A DNA stretch of 40,964 nucleotides from Desulfobacteraceae bacterium. GTDB taxonomy: Bacteria > Desulfobacterota > Desulfobacteria > Desulfobacterales > Desulfobacteraceae. Positions 16,507 to 24,565 of this stretch are shown piece after piece; the first letter of the stretch is position 1; the number at the start of each line of letters is the position of its first letter. The stretch is from NCBI GenBank assembly GCA_016743945.1, contig JADGFI010000046.1, positions 1-40,964 on the forward strand. The letters run 5' to 3'. Below the pieces are notes generated by a model. The model did not search any database. It was not told where the DNA came from and saw only the letters and a list, made by a program, of their open reading frames with translations. A program made the translations under genes and the position numbers.

Positions 16507-17651
16507 AGCATCTTAGCATATTAGGGTCCACAGGATCCATCGGCACCAGTGCCCTGGATGTTGTCAGAAGATATCCGGACCTGTTTAATATCAAGGTCTT
16601 GACCGCAGCGAATAATATTGCGCTTTTGGCCCGGCAGATTGAAGAATTTGCGCCTGAAATGGTGGCGGTATTTGACGAGACAACGGCCTTTGCCCTGGCC
16701 AGGTCCTTGACCGGAAACTGCAAACCGGAAATCCTATGCGGGGAATTGGGCTATATGACGGCCGCTGCCTGGGAATCTGCGGATTTGGTTCTGCTGGCCA
16801 TGGTAGGGGCTGCCGGATTAAAACCGGCCCTTGCCGCCATTGAGGCCAAAAAACAAATCGGCCTGGCCAACAAAGAGACCCTTGTCATGGCAGGGGAGCT
16901 TGTCATGGAAACGGCCCGGGCCAACGGGGTGGATATTTTGCCGGTGGACAGTGAACATTCTGCTATTTTTCAATGTCTGAGGGGCAATCTGACAAAAGAT
17001 TTTAAACAAATTTTTCTGACCGCTTCCGGCGGACCTTTCAGACGCCGTCCCCTTGAAGACTTTTCGAGCATTACCCTTGCGGATGCCCTGAATCATCCCA
17101 CCTGGAATATGGGGCACAAGATCACAATTGATTCCGCCACCCTTATGAACAAAGGGCTTGAGGTAATTGAGGCGGTTCATCTGTTTGGAATTTCTCCCGA
17201 TGCAATTCAAGTATTGGTTCATCCCCAAAGTATTGTTCATTCAATGGTGGGGTTCAAGGATGGGACTGTTATGGCCCAGATGGGGGTTCCGGATATGAAG
17301 GCGGCCATTGCTTATGCATTGTCCCAGCCTGGCCGTCTTGACCTGGATTTGGATTTTCCTGACTTTGCAGCCCTTGGCTCTCTGGCCTTTGAACCACCTG
17401 ATGTGGATAAATTTCCTTCCCTAACCTTTGCCTTTGAAGCCTGTAAACAAAAAGGAACCCTGCCAGCGGTTATGAATGCCGCCAATGAGGTTGCAGTTCA
17501 GGCCTTTCTTGAAGGTCGGATAGAGTTTTTGGGTATCTTTAACATAATTTCCAGCACCATGGGACGTCATCGTCGCATTGACAATCCTGATCTTTCAGGT
17601 ATTATTGAAGCCGATCATTGGGCAAGGGAAACAGCCAACTCTCTGATATAA
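16503..17651 (+). CDS. dxr: 1-deoxy-D-xylulose 5-phosphate reductoisomerase
   Basis: Dxr makes 2-C-methyl-D-erythritol 4-phosphate with NADPH, the committed step of the MEP isoprenoid pathway that feeds UppS. The NADPH loop LGSTGSIGTSALDVV is at 6-20. LPVDSEHSAIFQCL, TASGGPFR, and WNMGHKITIDSATLMNKGLE hold the metal and substrate residues. Its 382 residues are the normal length. The start overlaps cdsA (ATGA), and rseP follows after 27 bp. Confidence 0.97.
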   Translation: MKHLSILGSTGSIGTSALDVVRRYPDLFNIKVLTAANNIALLARQIEEFAPEMVAVFDETTAFALARSLTGNCKPEILCGELGYMTAAAWESADLVLLAMVGAAGLKPALAAIEAKKQIGLANKETLVMAGELVMETARANGVDILPVDSEHSAIFQCLRGNLTKDFKQIFLTASGGPFRRRPLEDFSSITLADALNHPTWNMGHKITIDSATLMNKGLEVIEAVHLFGISPDAIQVLVHPQSIVHSMVGFKDGTVMAQMGVPDMKAAIAYALSQPGRLDLDLDFPDFAALGSLAFEPPDVDKFPSLTFAFEACKQKGTLPAVMNAANEVAVQAFLEGRIEFLGIFNIISSTMGRHRRIDNPDLSGIIEADHWARETANSLI

Positions 17652-17678
17652 AAATCAGATATAAAAGTGAGGTCTTAA

Positions 17679-18746
17679 ATGGGTCATTCTGCTCTGGCAT
17701 TTGTTGTTGTAATCGGTATTCTTGTTTTTTGCCATGAATTGGGGCATTTCATAGCGGCAAGGCTCTGCGGGGTCGGGGTGGATGTGTTCTCCTTGGGATT
17801 TGGGCCTAAACTTTTCAAGAAAAAAATGGGTCGGACCGAGTATTGTGTCTCGGTCATTCCCCTGGGCGGTTATGTGAAAATGGTGGGAGAGGAACCGGGA
17901 GCAACAATTGATCCCAAGGATGAGTCCCTTTCTTTTACCCATAAACCGCTGCTTCAAAAGAGCATAATTGTGGCGGCGGGGCCTGCCTTTAATTTTATTT
18001 TGTCCCTGTTTATTTTTTATGTGTTGTATCAGTTTTCCGGGATTTACATGGCCACCCCTGTTATTGGCAAGGTTCTGGAAAACACTCCGGCCATGAGTGC
18101 AGGGCTTAACCCTGGTGATATTATCAAGGAAATCAATCAACACCCCATAGAATCTTTTGAAGATATCTCCCGGGTCATCAGCACCGGCAATGGTGAAAAA
18201 CTGATGATTATCATTGAGCGGGGCGAACAAATCACCAGTGTGGAACTTATACCTGAAAAACGGATTGGGAAAAATGTATTTGGCGAGGATGTGGACAAGT
18301 ATGTCATCGGCATCCTGGGAACCGGCGAGACCTTCCATAAGAGCATGAATCCCTTCCAGGCCATGGGGCGTTCCATATCAGATACCTATGGGCTTGTGAA
18401 GCTGACTATCCTGTCCGTGGTTAAAATGGTGACCGGCAGTGTTTCTGCGGACAATCTGGGTGGACCTCTGATGATCGCCCAAATGGCAGGGGAGCAGGCC
18501 AAAGCCGGAATCGTCAATTTTGCCTGGTTCATAGCATTGCTGTCCGTCAACCTGGGTATTATTAATTTGTTTCCCATCCCGGTTCTGGACGGAGGTCATT
18601 TGCTATTTTTTGGAATTGAAGCAATCACAGGAAAATCTGTCAGTGAAAAATTACGGGAGAAACTGATTCAGTTTGGTGCAGCACTTCTGGTGGCATTAAT
18701 GGTATTTGTTTTTTATAATGACATCGTTAGAATGATCAATGGCTGA
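17679..18746 (+). CDS. rseP: RIP metalloprotease RseP (site-2 protease)
   Basis: This is a membrane zinc protease for regulated intramembrane cleavage of anti-sigma factors and signal-peptide remnants. The HExxH zinc motif is HELGH (19-23) in the first membrane segment. A PDZ domain lies at about 115-190 (IGKVLENTPAMSAGLNPGD). The third zinc ligand is in the second motif NLFPIPVLDGGHLLF (about 288-302). The 355 residues are usual for single-PDZ forms. The stop codon is the first part of the 14-bp repeat tract that leads to purL. Confidence 0.95.
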   Translation: MGHSALAFVVVIGILVFCHELGHFIAARLCGVGVDVFSLGFGPKLFKKKMGRTEYCVSVIPLGGYVKMVGEEPGATIDPKDESLSFTHKPLLQKSIIVAAGPAFNFILSLFIFYVLYQFSGIYMATPVIGKVLENTPAMSAGLNPGDIIKEINQHPIESFEDISRVISTGNGEKLMIIIERGEQITSVELIPEKRIGKNVFGEDVDKYVIGILGTGETFHKSMNPFQAMGRSISDTYGLVKLTILSVVKMVTGSVSADNLGGPLMIAQMAGEQAKAGIVNFAWFIALLSVNLGIINLFPIPVLDGGHLLFFGIEAITGKSVSEKLREKLIQFGAALLVALMVFVFYNDIVRMING

Positions 18747-18834
18747 TAAGAACCGGGTGATACAACCAAGTTAATAAAACCAGATAGATAAAACCAGATA
18801 AATAAAATCAGATAGATAATATCGGGTGGATAAT
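18746..18834 (+). repeat. Degenerate 14-bp tandem repeats filling the rseP-purL gap
   Basis: Six consecutive 14-base units start at 18746, 18760, 18774, 18788, 18802 and 18816, and a partial seventh ends at the purL ATG. The central units are ATAAAACCAGATAG, ATAAAACCAGATAA and ATAAAATCAGATAG; the outer ones are decayed. The last full unit holds the GGGTGG ribosome site of purL. The tract covers the whole intergenic distance. Confidence 0.85.
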
Positions 18835-21800
18835 ATGATTTCATGTATTGAAATTGCTCTTAAACAAGAGCTTCGGGATGCAGAAGCATCCTCCTTAAAG
18901 AAAAAAGCAGATTCCTATTTTGGAATCAACATCGCATCGGCACGGTGTATTCACATCGTGACCATTGAATCAGATATCGACAGACCCGGGCTTGATCGGG
19001 TAAAGGACGAGATCCTGACCAATCCGGTGACACAAGTTTCCAGTTTAACACCGTTGGATATTGCGTTTGACTGGTGTATCTGGATCGGCTTTCGGCCCGG
19101 GGTTAAGGATAACGCCGGTGCCACTGCCATGGAAGCCGTCAGCGATGTTTTGGGCAAATCCCTTGGCAAGGGGGATGGTATTTATACCTCGAAGCGGTAT
19201 TGTCTGAAAGGGGAAACCCTGACACAAGAAGCGGTTGACATATTGGCAAGGCAGCTGTTGTCAAATCCCATCATCCAGCAGTTTAAAATTTATTCCATTG
19301 AAGACTGGAATAAAGAAATCGGTGCCGATGTAAAGCCGGCCAAGGTTATTTTGGACCATATCCCCTGTTTTGAAACCATCTGTATCGATTCCGATGAGAT
19401 GCTTTCCAAGATCAGCGATGAGAGAAATCTGGCCTTGAATCCACGGGATATTCCCGTTATCCGGGAATATTTTTTAGAGCAAAAAGTCCTTGAAGAGAGA
19501 AAAAAAGTCGGGTTGTCCACCCCCACGGATCTGGAATTGGAATATATCTCCCAGGCCAGAAGCGACCATTGCAATCACAACACCTTTAACGGTATTTTCC
19601 AATACACCGACGCTTCCACCCATGAACGCGTTGTGGAAAACTCTTTGTTTAAAACCTATATCCAGCAACCCACCCTGGCCCTTAAAGATGAAAAGGACTG
19701 GGTGGTATCTGTTCTATGGGACAATGCAGGGGTGGGTAAATTTGACCATGAGAACAATTATGTGATCACCGGCGAAACCCATAACTCTCCTTCCAATATG
19801 GAAGCCTATGGCGGTGCCATAACCGGCATTGTCGGAGTCTACCGGGATCCCATGGGAACAGGGCTTGGTTCCAAGCTGTTCATGGGGAGTTTTGGATTCT
19901 GCGTGGGGGATATCGGGTATGACGGGCCTTTGAGTCCACCTCTTCATCCCAGGCGCCTTTTGGACGGGGTGATTGAAGGGGTCAAGGATGGCGGGAACAA
20001 GAGCGGGGTGCCCACCACATTTGGTCAGACCTTGTTTGATCCGGGGTATATGGGCAAAAGTCTTGTATTTGTAACCGCCCTGGGGATCATGCCAGCCCTT
20101 CTTCAGGGCAAACCCAGCCATGAAAAGACAACTTCTCCCGGTGAATTGATCATCATGAGCGGGGGGCGTGTGGGCAAGGATGGTATCCATGGCGTTACGG
20201 CCTCATCGGAAAGTTTTTCCGAGAATACACCAGCCGGCCATGTCCAGATAGGAGATCCCTATACCCAGAAAAAAATGCATGATTTCCTGTTGATCTGTAG
20301 GGATGAGGGGCTTACCACCTTTATCACCGATAATGGCGGTGGGGGACTTTCTTCGTCTGTGGGTGAATCCGGAATGCTGTCCAATGGCTGTGAGGTCTGG
20401 CTGGACCGGGTACCATTGAAATATGAAGGCTTGGACATGTGGGAAATCTGGATTTCCGAGTCCCAGGAACGCATGACCATTGCGGTAACCCCTAAGAATC
20501 TGCCCAGGTTTATGGAATTGTCCAAGGAGCATGAGGTGGAAAGCACGGTGATCGGCGAATACACCAATACCGGAAAACTTCACATCAAGTACAAGGATGA
20601 GACCTGCGCCTATGTGGATATGGATCTGCTTGAAAAGGGATTCCCCTCCTGGAAATTTGATGCGGTCTGGCTTTCTCCTGAAATCCGGGGACTTGTGGAA
20701 CCGGTTATCAGCAAACCTTCCAATTTTAACGGGTTGCTGACCCAGATGTTGGCCCGGCCCAATATTTGTTCCAAGGAATGGATTTTACGGCAGTATGACC
20801 ATGAGGTTCAGGGCGGTTCCGTGGTTAAACCGCTTTTGGGGGTTAACCATAATATCCCTTCCGATGCCTCTGTGACCCGGCCTGTTCTGACATCTGAAAA
20901 GGGACTTGCCTTTTCCCAGAGTCTTCTGCCCTGGTACTCCAAGATTGATGCCTATCACATGATGTCTTGCACCATTGATGAGGCGGTTCGACGCCTCATG
21001 GCCGTTGGCGGATCCTTTGACCATATTGGGGGGGTGGATAATTTTTGCTGGCCCAATATCGGATTTGATGAAAAGAAAAATCCCGATGGCAAATTTAAGG
21101 CAGCCCAGCTGGTACGGGCCTGCCGGGCTCTGAAAGATACCTGCATGGCCTATAAAATTCCCTTGCTTTCGGGCAAGGACAGCATGTATGTGGACGGTCA
21201 CCTTGAGGGTGAATTTGGAGAACGGGTAAAGGTTTCTGCCCTTGAGACGGTACAGTTCTCTGCCACTTCTGTTTTGGATGATATCTCAAAATGTGTGACC
21301 ATGGACCCCAAGGTGGCCGGTGATTTTGTCTATGTCATGGGGGCAACGAAAAATGAGTTGGGCGCATCTGAATATTACGATTTATTCGGCAAAACCGGGA
21401 AAAATATACCCAGGGTAGATTTTGATGCAAATAAAATTTGTTATAAAATTCTGGAAAAAGCCATTGATAAAGAGCTTATTGCCTCCAGTCATGCCGTGGC
21501 AAGGGGGGGGCTTGGGGTCCATTTGGGTCTCATGACAATGGCCGGGGGAATGGGTATGGAGATTGACCTGTCCTGCCTGCCCCTTGCAAAGGATTCTCAA
21601 AAAGGTCTTTCCGATGAGATTCTCTTGTTTGCCGAGTCTGCCGGGCGGTTTGTTCTAACGGTGGCGCCTGACAATAAATCGGTTTTTGAAAAATTGTGTA
21701 AAGGACTTCCTGTCAGTTGTGTGGGGATTGTCACAGACGATCATACCTGTTTGAAAATAGACGGTCAGGATAAACCTTCCCTTGTTAATCTGTCTTGCGA

Positions 21801-21846
21801 TGCCCTAGGTAAGGCATTTAACAAGACCTTTGGAGATTATATATGA
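18835..21846 (+). CDS. purL: Phosphoribosylformylglycinamidine synthase, PurS-PurL fusion
   Basis: The protein makes FGAM from FGAR, ATP and ammonia in purine synthesis. It has 1003 residues: longer than the roughly 740-residue small PurL and shorter than the roughly 1290-residue large PurL with a built-in glutaminase. The first 150 residues look PurS-like, with FRPGVKDNAGATAMEAVSD. The synthetase part has SDHCNHNTFNG (about 243), ETHNSPSNMEAYGGA (about 314; more often ETHNHPS) and DNGGGGLSSSVGE. The glutaminase is the next gene, overlapping by 4 bp. ATG 18835 is preceded by GGGTGG; a GTG at 18826 lies on that site and is rejected. Confidence 0.95.
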   Translation: MISCIEIALKQELRDAEASSLKKKADSYFGINIASARCIHIVTIESDIDRPGLDRVKDEILTNPVTQVSSLTPLDIAFDWCIWIGFRPGVKDNAGATAMEAVSDVLGKSLGKGDGIYTSKRYCLKGETLTQEAVDILARQLLSNPIIQQFKIYSIEDWNKEIGADVKPAKVILDHIPCFETICIDSDEMLSKISDERNLALNPRDIPVIREYFLEQKVLEERKKVGLSTPTDLELEYISQARSDHCNHNTFNGIFQYTDASTHERVVENSLFKTYIQQPTLALKDEKDWVVSVLWDNAGVGKFDHENNYVITGETHNSPSNMEAYGGAITGIVGVYRDPMGTGLGSKLFMGSFGFCVGDIGYDGPLSPPLHPRRLLDGVIEGVKDGGNKSGVPTTFGQTLFDPGYMGKSLVFVTALGIMPALLQGKPSHEKTTSPGELIIMSGGRVGKDGIHGVTASSESFSENTPAGHVQIGDPYTQKKMHDFLLICRDEGLTTFITDNGGGGLSSSVGESGMLSNGCEVWLDRVPLKYEGLDMWEIWISESQERMTIAVTPKNLPRFMELSKEHEVESTVIGEYTNTGKLHIKYKDETCAYVDMDLLEKGFPSWKFDAVWLSPEIRGLVEPVISKPSNFNGLLTQMLARPNICSKEWILRQYDHEVQGGSVVKPLLGVNHNIPSDASVTRPVLTSEKGLAFSQSLLPWYSKIDAYHMMSCTIDEAVRRLMAVGGSFDHIGGVDNFCWPNIGFDEKKNPDGKFKAAQLVRACRALKDTCMAYKIPLLSGKDSMYVDGHLEGEFGERVKVSALETVQFSATSVLDDISKCVTMDPKVAGDFVYVMGATKNELGASEYYDLFGKTGKNIPRVDFDANKICYKILEKAIDKELIASSHAVARGGLGVHLGLMTMAGGMGMEIDLSCLPLAKDSQKGLSDEILLFAESAGRFVLTVAPDNKSVFEKLCKGLPVSCVGIVTDDHTCLKIDGQDKPSLVNLSCDALGKAFNKTFGDYI

Positions 21847-22667
21847 AAAAGGTTAAAGCGCTTATTTTAACCGGTTTTGGCTTGAATTGTGATAATGAAA
21901 CAGCTTTGGCCTTTGATCTGGCCGGTGCCCAGTCTCACAGGGTGCATATCAATTCATTGATTTTTGGCAAGGAAAAATTATCAGATTACCATATCCTTGC
22001 CTTTGGCGGTGGATTTTCCTGGGGGGATGACCATGGTGCCGGTGTGATCCAGGCATTGAAACTTAAAAACCATATTGGCACCGACCTGCTCTCGTTTGTT
22101 CGAGAGGGAAAATTGCTTGTCGGGATCTGTAACGGATTCCAGGCCCTGGTAAACCTGGGGCTTCTGCCGGGTCTTGCGGGTGACAATACCAAGCGGTCTG
22201 TTGCCATTACCTTTAATGACTGCGGAAATTTTCGGGACCAATGGGTTCATCTGGCCGGCAACAAGCGCAGCCCCTGTGTCTTTTCCAAGGGAATTGACCT
22301 GGCAGATTATCCCATCCGCCACGGAGAAGGCAAGGTGATTGCAGAGCCTGGGGTTATTGCCGATCTTATTGCCAATAACCAGGTGGTGTTTCAATATGCC
22401 GACAGCAAAGGAGTTCCTGCAAAAGGGGCGTTTCCCTTGAATCCCAATGGGTCCATGGAAGATATTGCCGGTATCTGTGACCCGACCGGTCGAATTTTCG
22501 GGCTCATGCCCCATCCGGAAGCCTATAATCATTTTACAAATCATCCGGACTGGACCCGGGAAAAAGAGAGGCTGAAACGCCGGGGAGAGTCAATGGATAA
22601 GGGATTGACAATTGGTGTTCGCTTGTTCAAAAACGGGGTTGATTATATCCAGGATACTTTTTTTTAA
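21843..22667 (+). CDS. purQ: Phosphoribosylformylglycinamidine synthase glutaminase subunit
   Basis: PurQ releases ammonia from glutamine for PurL. It is a class I glutamine amidotransferase with nucleophile C96 in GICNGFQAL and the His/Glu pair in GLMPHPEAYNHF. The oxyanion strand is AFGGGFSWGDDHGAG. The 274 residues are longer than Bacillus-type PurQ (about 227) and resemble the glutaminase end of large PurL. The start overlaps purL (ATGA), giving coupled translation and a stoichiometric complex. Confidence 0.96.
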   Translation: MKKVKALILTGFGLNCDNETALAFDLAGAQSHRVHINSLIFGKEKLSDYHILAFGGGFSWGDDHGAGVIQALKLKNHIGTDLLSFVREGKLLVGICNGFQALVNLGLLPGLAGDNTKRSVAITFNDCGNFRDQWVHLAGNKRSPCVFSKGIDLADYPIRHGEGKVIAEPGVIADLIANNQVVFQYADSKGVPAKGAFPLNPNGSMEDIAGICDPTGRIFGLMPHPEAYNHFTNHPDWTREKERLKRRGESMDKGLTIGVRLFKNGVDYIQDTFF

Positions 22668-22697
22668 ACCAACCCTTTAAGCGGAGCCTGAATCAAC

Positions 22698-23381
22698 GTG
22701 CTGGGAACCTTTGTCAATTGCTTGGCCATTATCTGCGGCAGCCTTGTGGGAATATTGTTTAAAAACGGAATTCCTGAAAAATATAATCAAACCGTGATGC
22801 AGGCCATCGGGCTTGCCGTTATTCTGGTGGGGATCAAAAGTGCTCTTGGGTGCGATGATCTGCTCATTATCATTATCAGTCTGGCCGTCGGGTCTGTTCT
22901 GGGTGAATTCATCGGGATTGAATCCTTTCTGGAAAAATTGGGTAATTTTCTGGAAACAAAATTATTCAAAAATTCAAAAGGTTTTTCAGCCGGATTTGTT
23001 ACGGCCGCTTTGTTGTATTGTGTGGGGTCCATGGCCATTGTGGGGTCCCTTGAAAGCGGCCTAACCGGCAACCATGACACGTTGTTTGCCAAGGCCTGCC
23101 TGGATGGGATTTCCGGGATTATCCTGACCTCTTCCCTGGGGATTGGGGTGATGTTTTCCGCTGTGCCGGTTCTGATTTATCAGGGGGGAATTACCTTGAT
23201 GGCAGGGGTATTAAAACCATTGCTGATACCTGCTGTGGTCAGCCAGATGTCTGGTACGGGGGGGCTTTTGATCCTGGCCCTGGGCCTGAACATGCTCCGG
23301 GAAAAAAAGATCAAGGTGGGCAATATGCTGCCGGCAATCTTTCTCCCCCTGGTCTATTACCTGATCCGCCTGTTGTTTTAA
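22698..23381 (+). CDS. DUF554 family membrane protein
   Basis: This is a hydrophobic protein of 227 residues with about six to seven membrane segments. It starts at GTG 22698 with MLGTFVNCLAIICGSLVGILFKNGIP, the typical DUF554 N-terminus. Other family parts are GSVLGEFIGIE, FVTAALLYCVGSMAIVGSLESGL, and LILALGLNMLREKKIKVGNMLPA. The function of this family is not established, although transport is assumed. It lies 30 bp after purQ and is probably the last gene of that transcript. Confidence 0.88.
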   Translation: MLGTFVNCLAIICGSLVGILFKNGIPEKYNQTVMQAIGLAVILVGIKSALGCDDLLIIIISLAVGSVLGEFIGIESFLEKLGNFLETKLFKNSKGFSAGFVTAALLYCVGSMAIVGSLESGLTGNHDTLFAKACLDGISGIILTSSLGIGVMFSAVPVLIYQGGITLMAGVLKPLLIPAVVSQMSGTGGLLILALGLNMLREKKIKVGNMLPAIFLPLVYYLIRLLF

Positions 23382-23404
23382 TCTTTCCCAAGGATCGAGA
23401 CCAT

Positions 23405-23446
23405 AAAAAAAACGCCCCGGATGATGTCAAATGGTTCCGGGGCGTT
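23405..23446 (-). terminator. Intrinsic terminator downstream of the 79-residue minus-strand gene
   Basis: AACGCCCCGGA (23411-23421) and TCCGGGGCGTT (23436-23446) form a perfect 11-bp stem. On the minus strand it ends in eight T. It also lies after the DUF554 gene and may end that transcript less cleanly. Confidence 0.8.
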
Positions 23447-23460
23447 AATACGCATTGGGT

Positions 23461-23700
23461 TTATCGTGTTTGTTCTCTCATGGTGATATCGTGTTTGCGT
23501 TCCTGAAGGGTCTTATGCCCCAAACTTCGGTCATGTTCCTCGGAATAGGGGGATGCACAGACTTTTTTCAGTTTCTCAACATTGCCTTCCACATCCGCAC
23601 GGTCTGCGCTGGAGAGTTCTTCAATGCAACTATTATAAGTTTTTTCAACTCTGTTTTTAACTCTTGCTGTCTGGTGCCTTCTCAGTGCTCTGTCTTTCAT
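23461..23700 (-). CDS. Small basic protein of unknown function
   Basis: The 79-residue protein is rich in Arg, Lys and Glu, with no membrane segment and no Cys pairs. It starts MKDRALRRHQTARVKNRVEK. The start at 23700 has a strong AAGGAG site eight bases upstream and a perfect intrinsic terminator follows the stop, so it is very likely a real single gene. I do not recognise the family. The helical, charged composition would suit a nucleic-acid- or ribosome-associated protein, but that is a guess. Confidence 0.7.
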   Translation of the reverse strand: MKDRALRRHQTARVKNRVEKTYNSCIEELSSADRADVEGNVEKLKKVCASPYSEEHDRSLGHKTLQERKHDITMREQTR

Positions 23701-23926
23701 ATTCTGGCTCCTTTATAATAGTGTCGTGATCTTACAAACTTCAATGAACACCTTTGCTGATGATGGAAGCAAAGTTTTTGTTCTTGTATTAAAGAATAAA
23801 CATTCTGAAATTGTTTTGCAAGGGGGGGATGAAAAAAGTTTGCTTTAACTAATAAAAAAAGGGGCCACGTATGAAATTTGTTTATCTATTCATTCTTGCA
23901 TTTGCTTTAGAAAAAGTCCATTCCTT

Positions 23927-24112
23927 TTATGATTTGTCCGGATTTATCTGATAAGTCCCATTCAATCGTTTCCACATTTCGTCAAGTTTTTTATCCAGAG
24001 TCTCAACGGCTTCATCATAGTCTTTCTGTGTTATTTTACCGGTTTTCAGTTTTGAATGAATTAAAAACAATTCATCAGCATACCATTTATCCGGATCAAA
24101 ATTGTAAGTCAT
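23927..24112 (-). CDS. Small acidic helical protein, unknown function
   Basis: From the ATG at 24112 the product has 61 residues: a short DPDKWYADELFL start, then the amphipathic helices IHSKLKTGKITQKDYDEAVE and TLDKKLDEMWKRLNG. The composition is coding-like and resembles short helical-hairpin domains. No good ribosome site is seen, and an ATG at 24130 would add six residues. It is divergent from the RiPP precursor gene, so it could share its control region. I cannot assign a role. Confidence 0.45.
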   Translation of the reverse strand: MTYNFDPDKWYADELFLIHSKLKTGKITQKDYDEAVETLDKKLDEMWKRLNGTYQINPDKS

Positions 24113-24134
24113 ATAATTTATGTAGCACATAAGC

Positions 24135-24219
24135 TATCATGTATGATACAAAATTTAGCCAACAGAATAAGGCAAGCGGTATTTTTCATAAAGTTATCAC
24201 ATCCGCCAGCGGTGCGGAT
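24135..24219. promoter_or_regulatory. Two small palindromes upstream of the RiPP precursor
   Basis: TATCAT-GT-ATGATA (24135-24148) and ATCCGC-CAGCGGT-GCGGAT (24201-24219) are perfect 6-bp inverted repeats. They lie between the divergent 61-residue gene and the precursor and could be operator sites. No convincing sigma-70 pair is visible. Confidence 0.3.
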
Positions 24220-24245
24220 CAGCAAAAATATAAGGAAATTGTATC

Positions 24246-24509
24246 ATGTCAAAAGAACAACTGCAGGCATTCATCGAAAAAATGAATGATGACAAGGAAC
24301 TTGAGGCCAAGGTGGCGGCCCTTCCAAAAGACAATATGGAGGAGGCAATCAAAGCAGGGATTGCCCTGGCAGCAGAACACGGATACAAATTTACCGCAGA
24401 GGAGTGGGATGCGTTTAATGCTGCAGAGGAAGAACGTCCCTTAAGTGATAGTGAACTGGACTTGGTCGCCGGCGGAGGGAATAAGACGACAACAGGCGGT
24501 GTCGTGTAA
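24246..24509 (+). CDS. RiPP precursor with Nif11-type leader and a Cys-free roughly 10-residue core
   Basis: This 87-residue peptide starts with the classical Nif11-leader form: MSKEQLQAFIEKMNDDKELE, then a helix with KAGIALAAEHGYKFTAEEW and the end SDSELDLVAGGG. The double-Gly cut site is at G76-G77 (or G77-G78), so the core is GNKTTTGGVV or one residue shorter. It holds a single Lys (K80), three Thr and no Cys, Ser or aromatic residue. That excludes Cys-based lanthionine or thiazole formation. The ribosome site AAGGAAA lies about 8 bases before ATG. The C39 exporter downstream is the expected leader peptidase, and the GNAT the expected modifying enzyme. Confidence 0.88.
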   Translation: MSKEQLQAFIEKMNDDKELEAKVAALPKDNMEEAIKAGIALAAEHGYKFTAEEWDAFNAAEEERPLSDSELDLVAGGGNKTTTGGVV

Positions 24510-24519
24510 AATTTTTTTT

Positions 24520-24565
24520 AAAAACCCGATGATAATGGAGCGGGCTGAATATTTACGGGTTTTTT
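24520..24565 (+). terminator. Intrinsic terminator/attenuator between precursor and GNAT
   Basis: AAAAACCCG (24520-24528) pairs with CGGGTTTTT (24556-24564) around a 27-nt loop, and the T-run ends at 24565, directly before the GNAT ATG at 24566. The only GGAG-like ribosome site lies in the loop. Partial read-through would give abundant precursor and little maturase and exporter. The direct abutment suggests that the structure also controls GNAT translation. Confidence 0.75.

Noticed and set aside
17655..18338. 227-codon minus-strand frame
   Set aside because: Antisense to rseP with no recognisable family; a shadow of strong codon bias.
23871..23951. 26-codon plus-strand micro-frame (MKFVYLFILAFALEK start) with AGGGG upstream
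   Set aside because: It resembles a tiny membrane peptide, but it overlaps the end of the 61-residue minus-strand gene and there is no support beyond a possible ribosome site.
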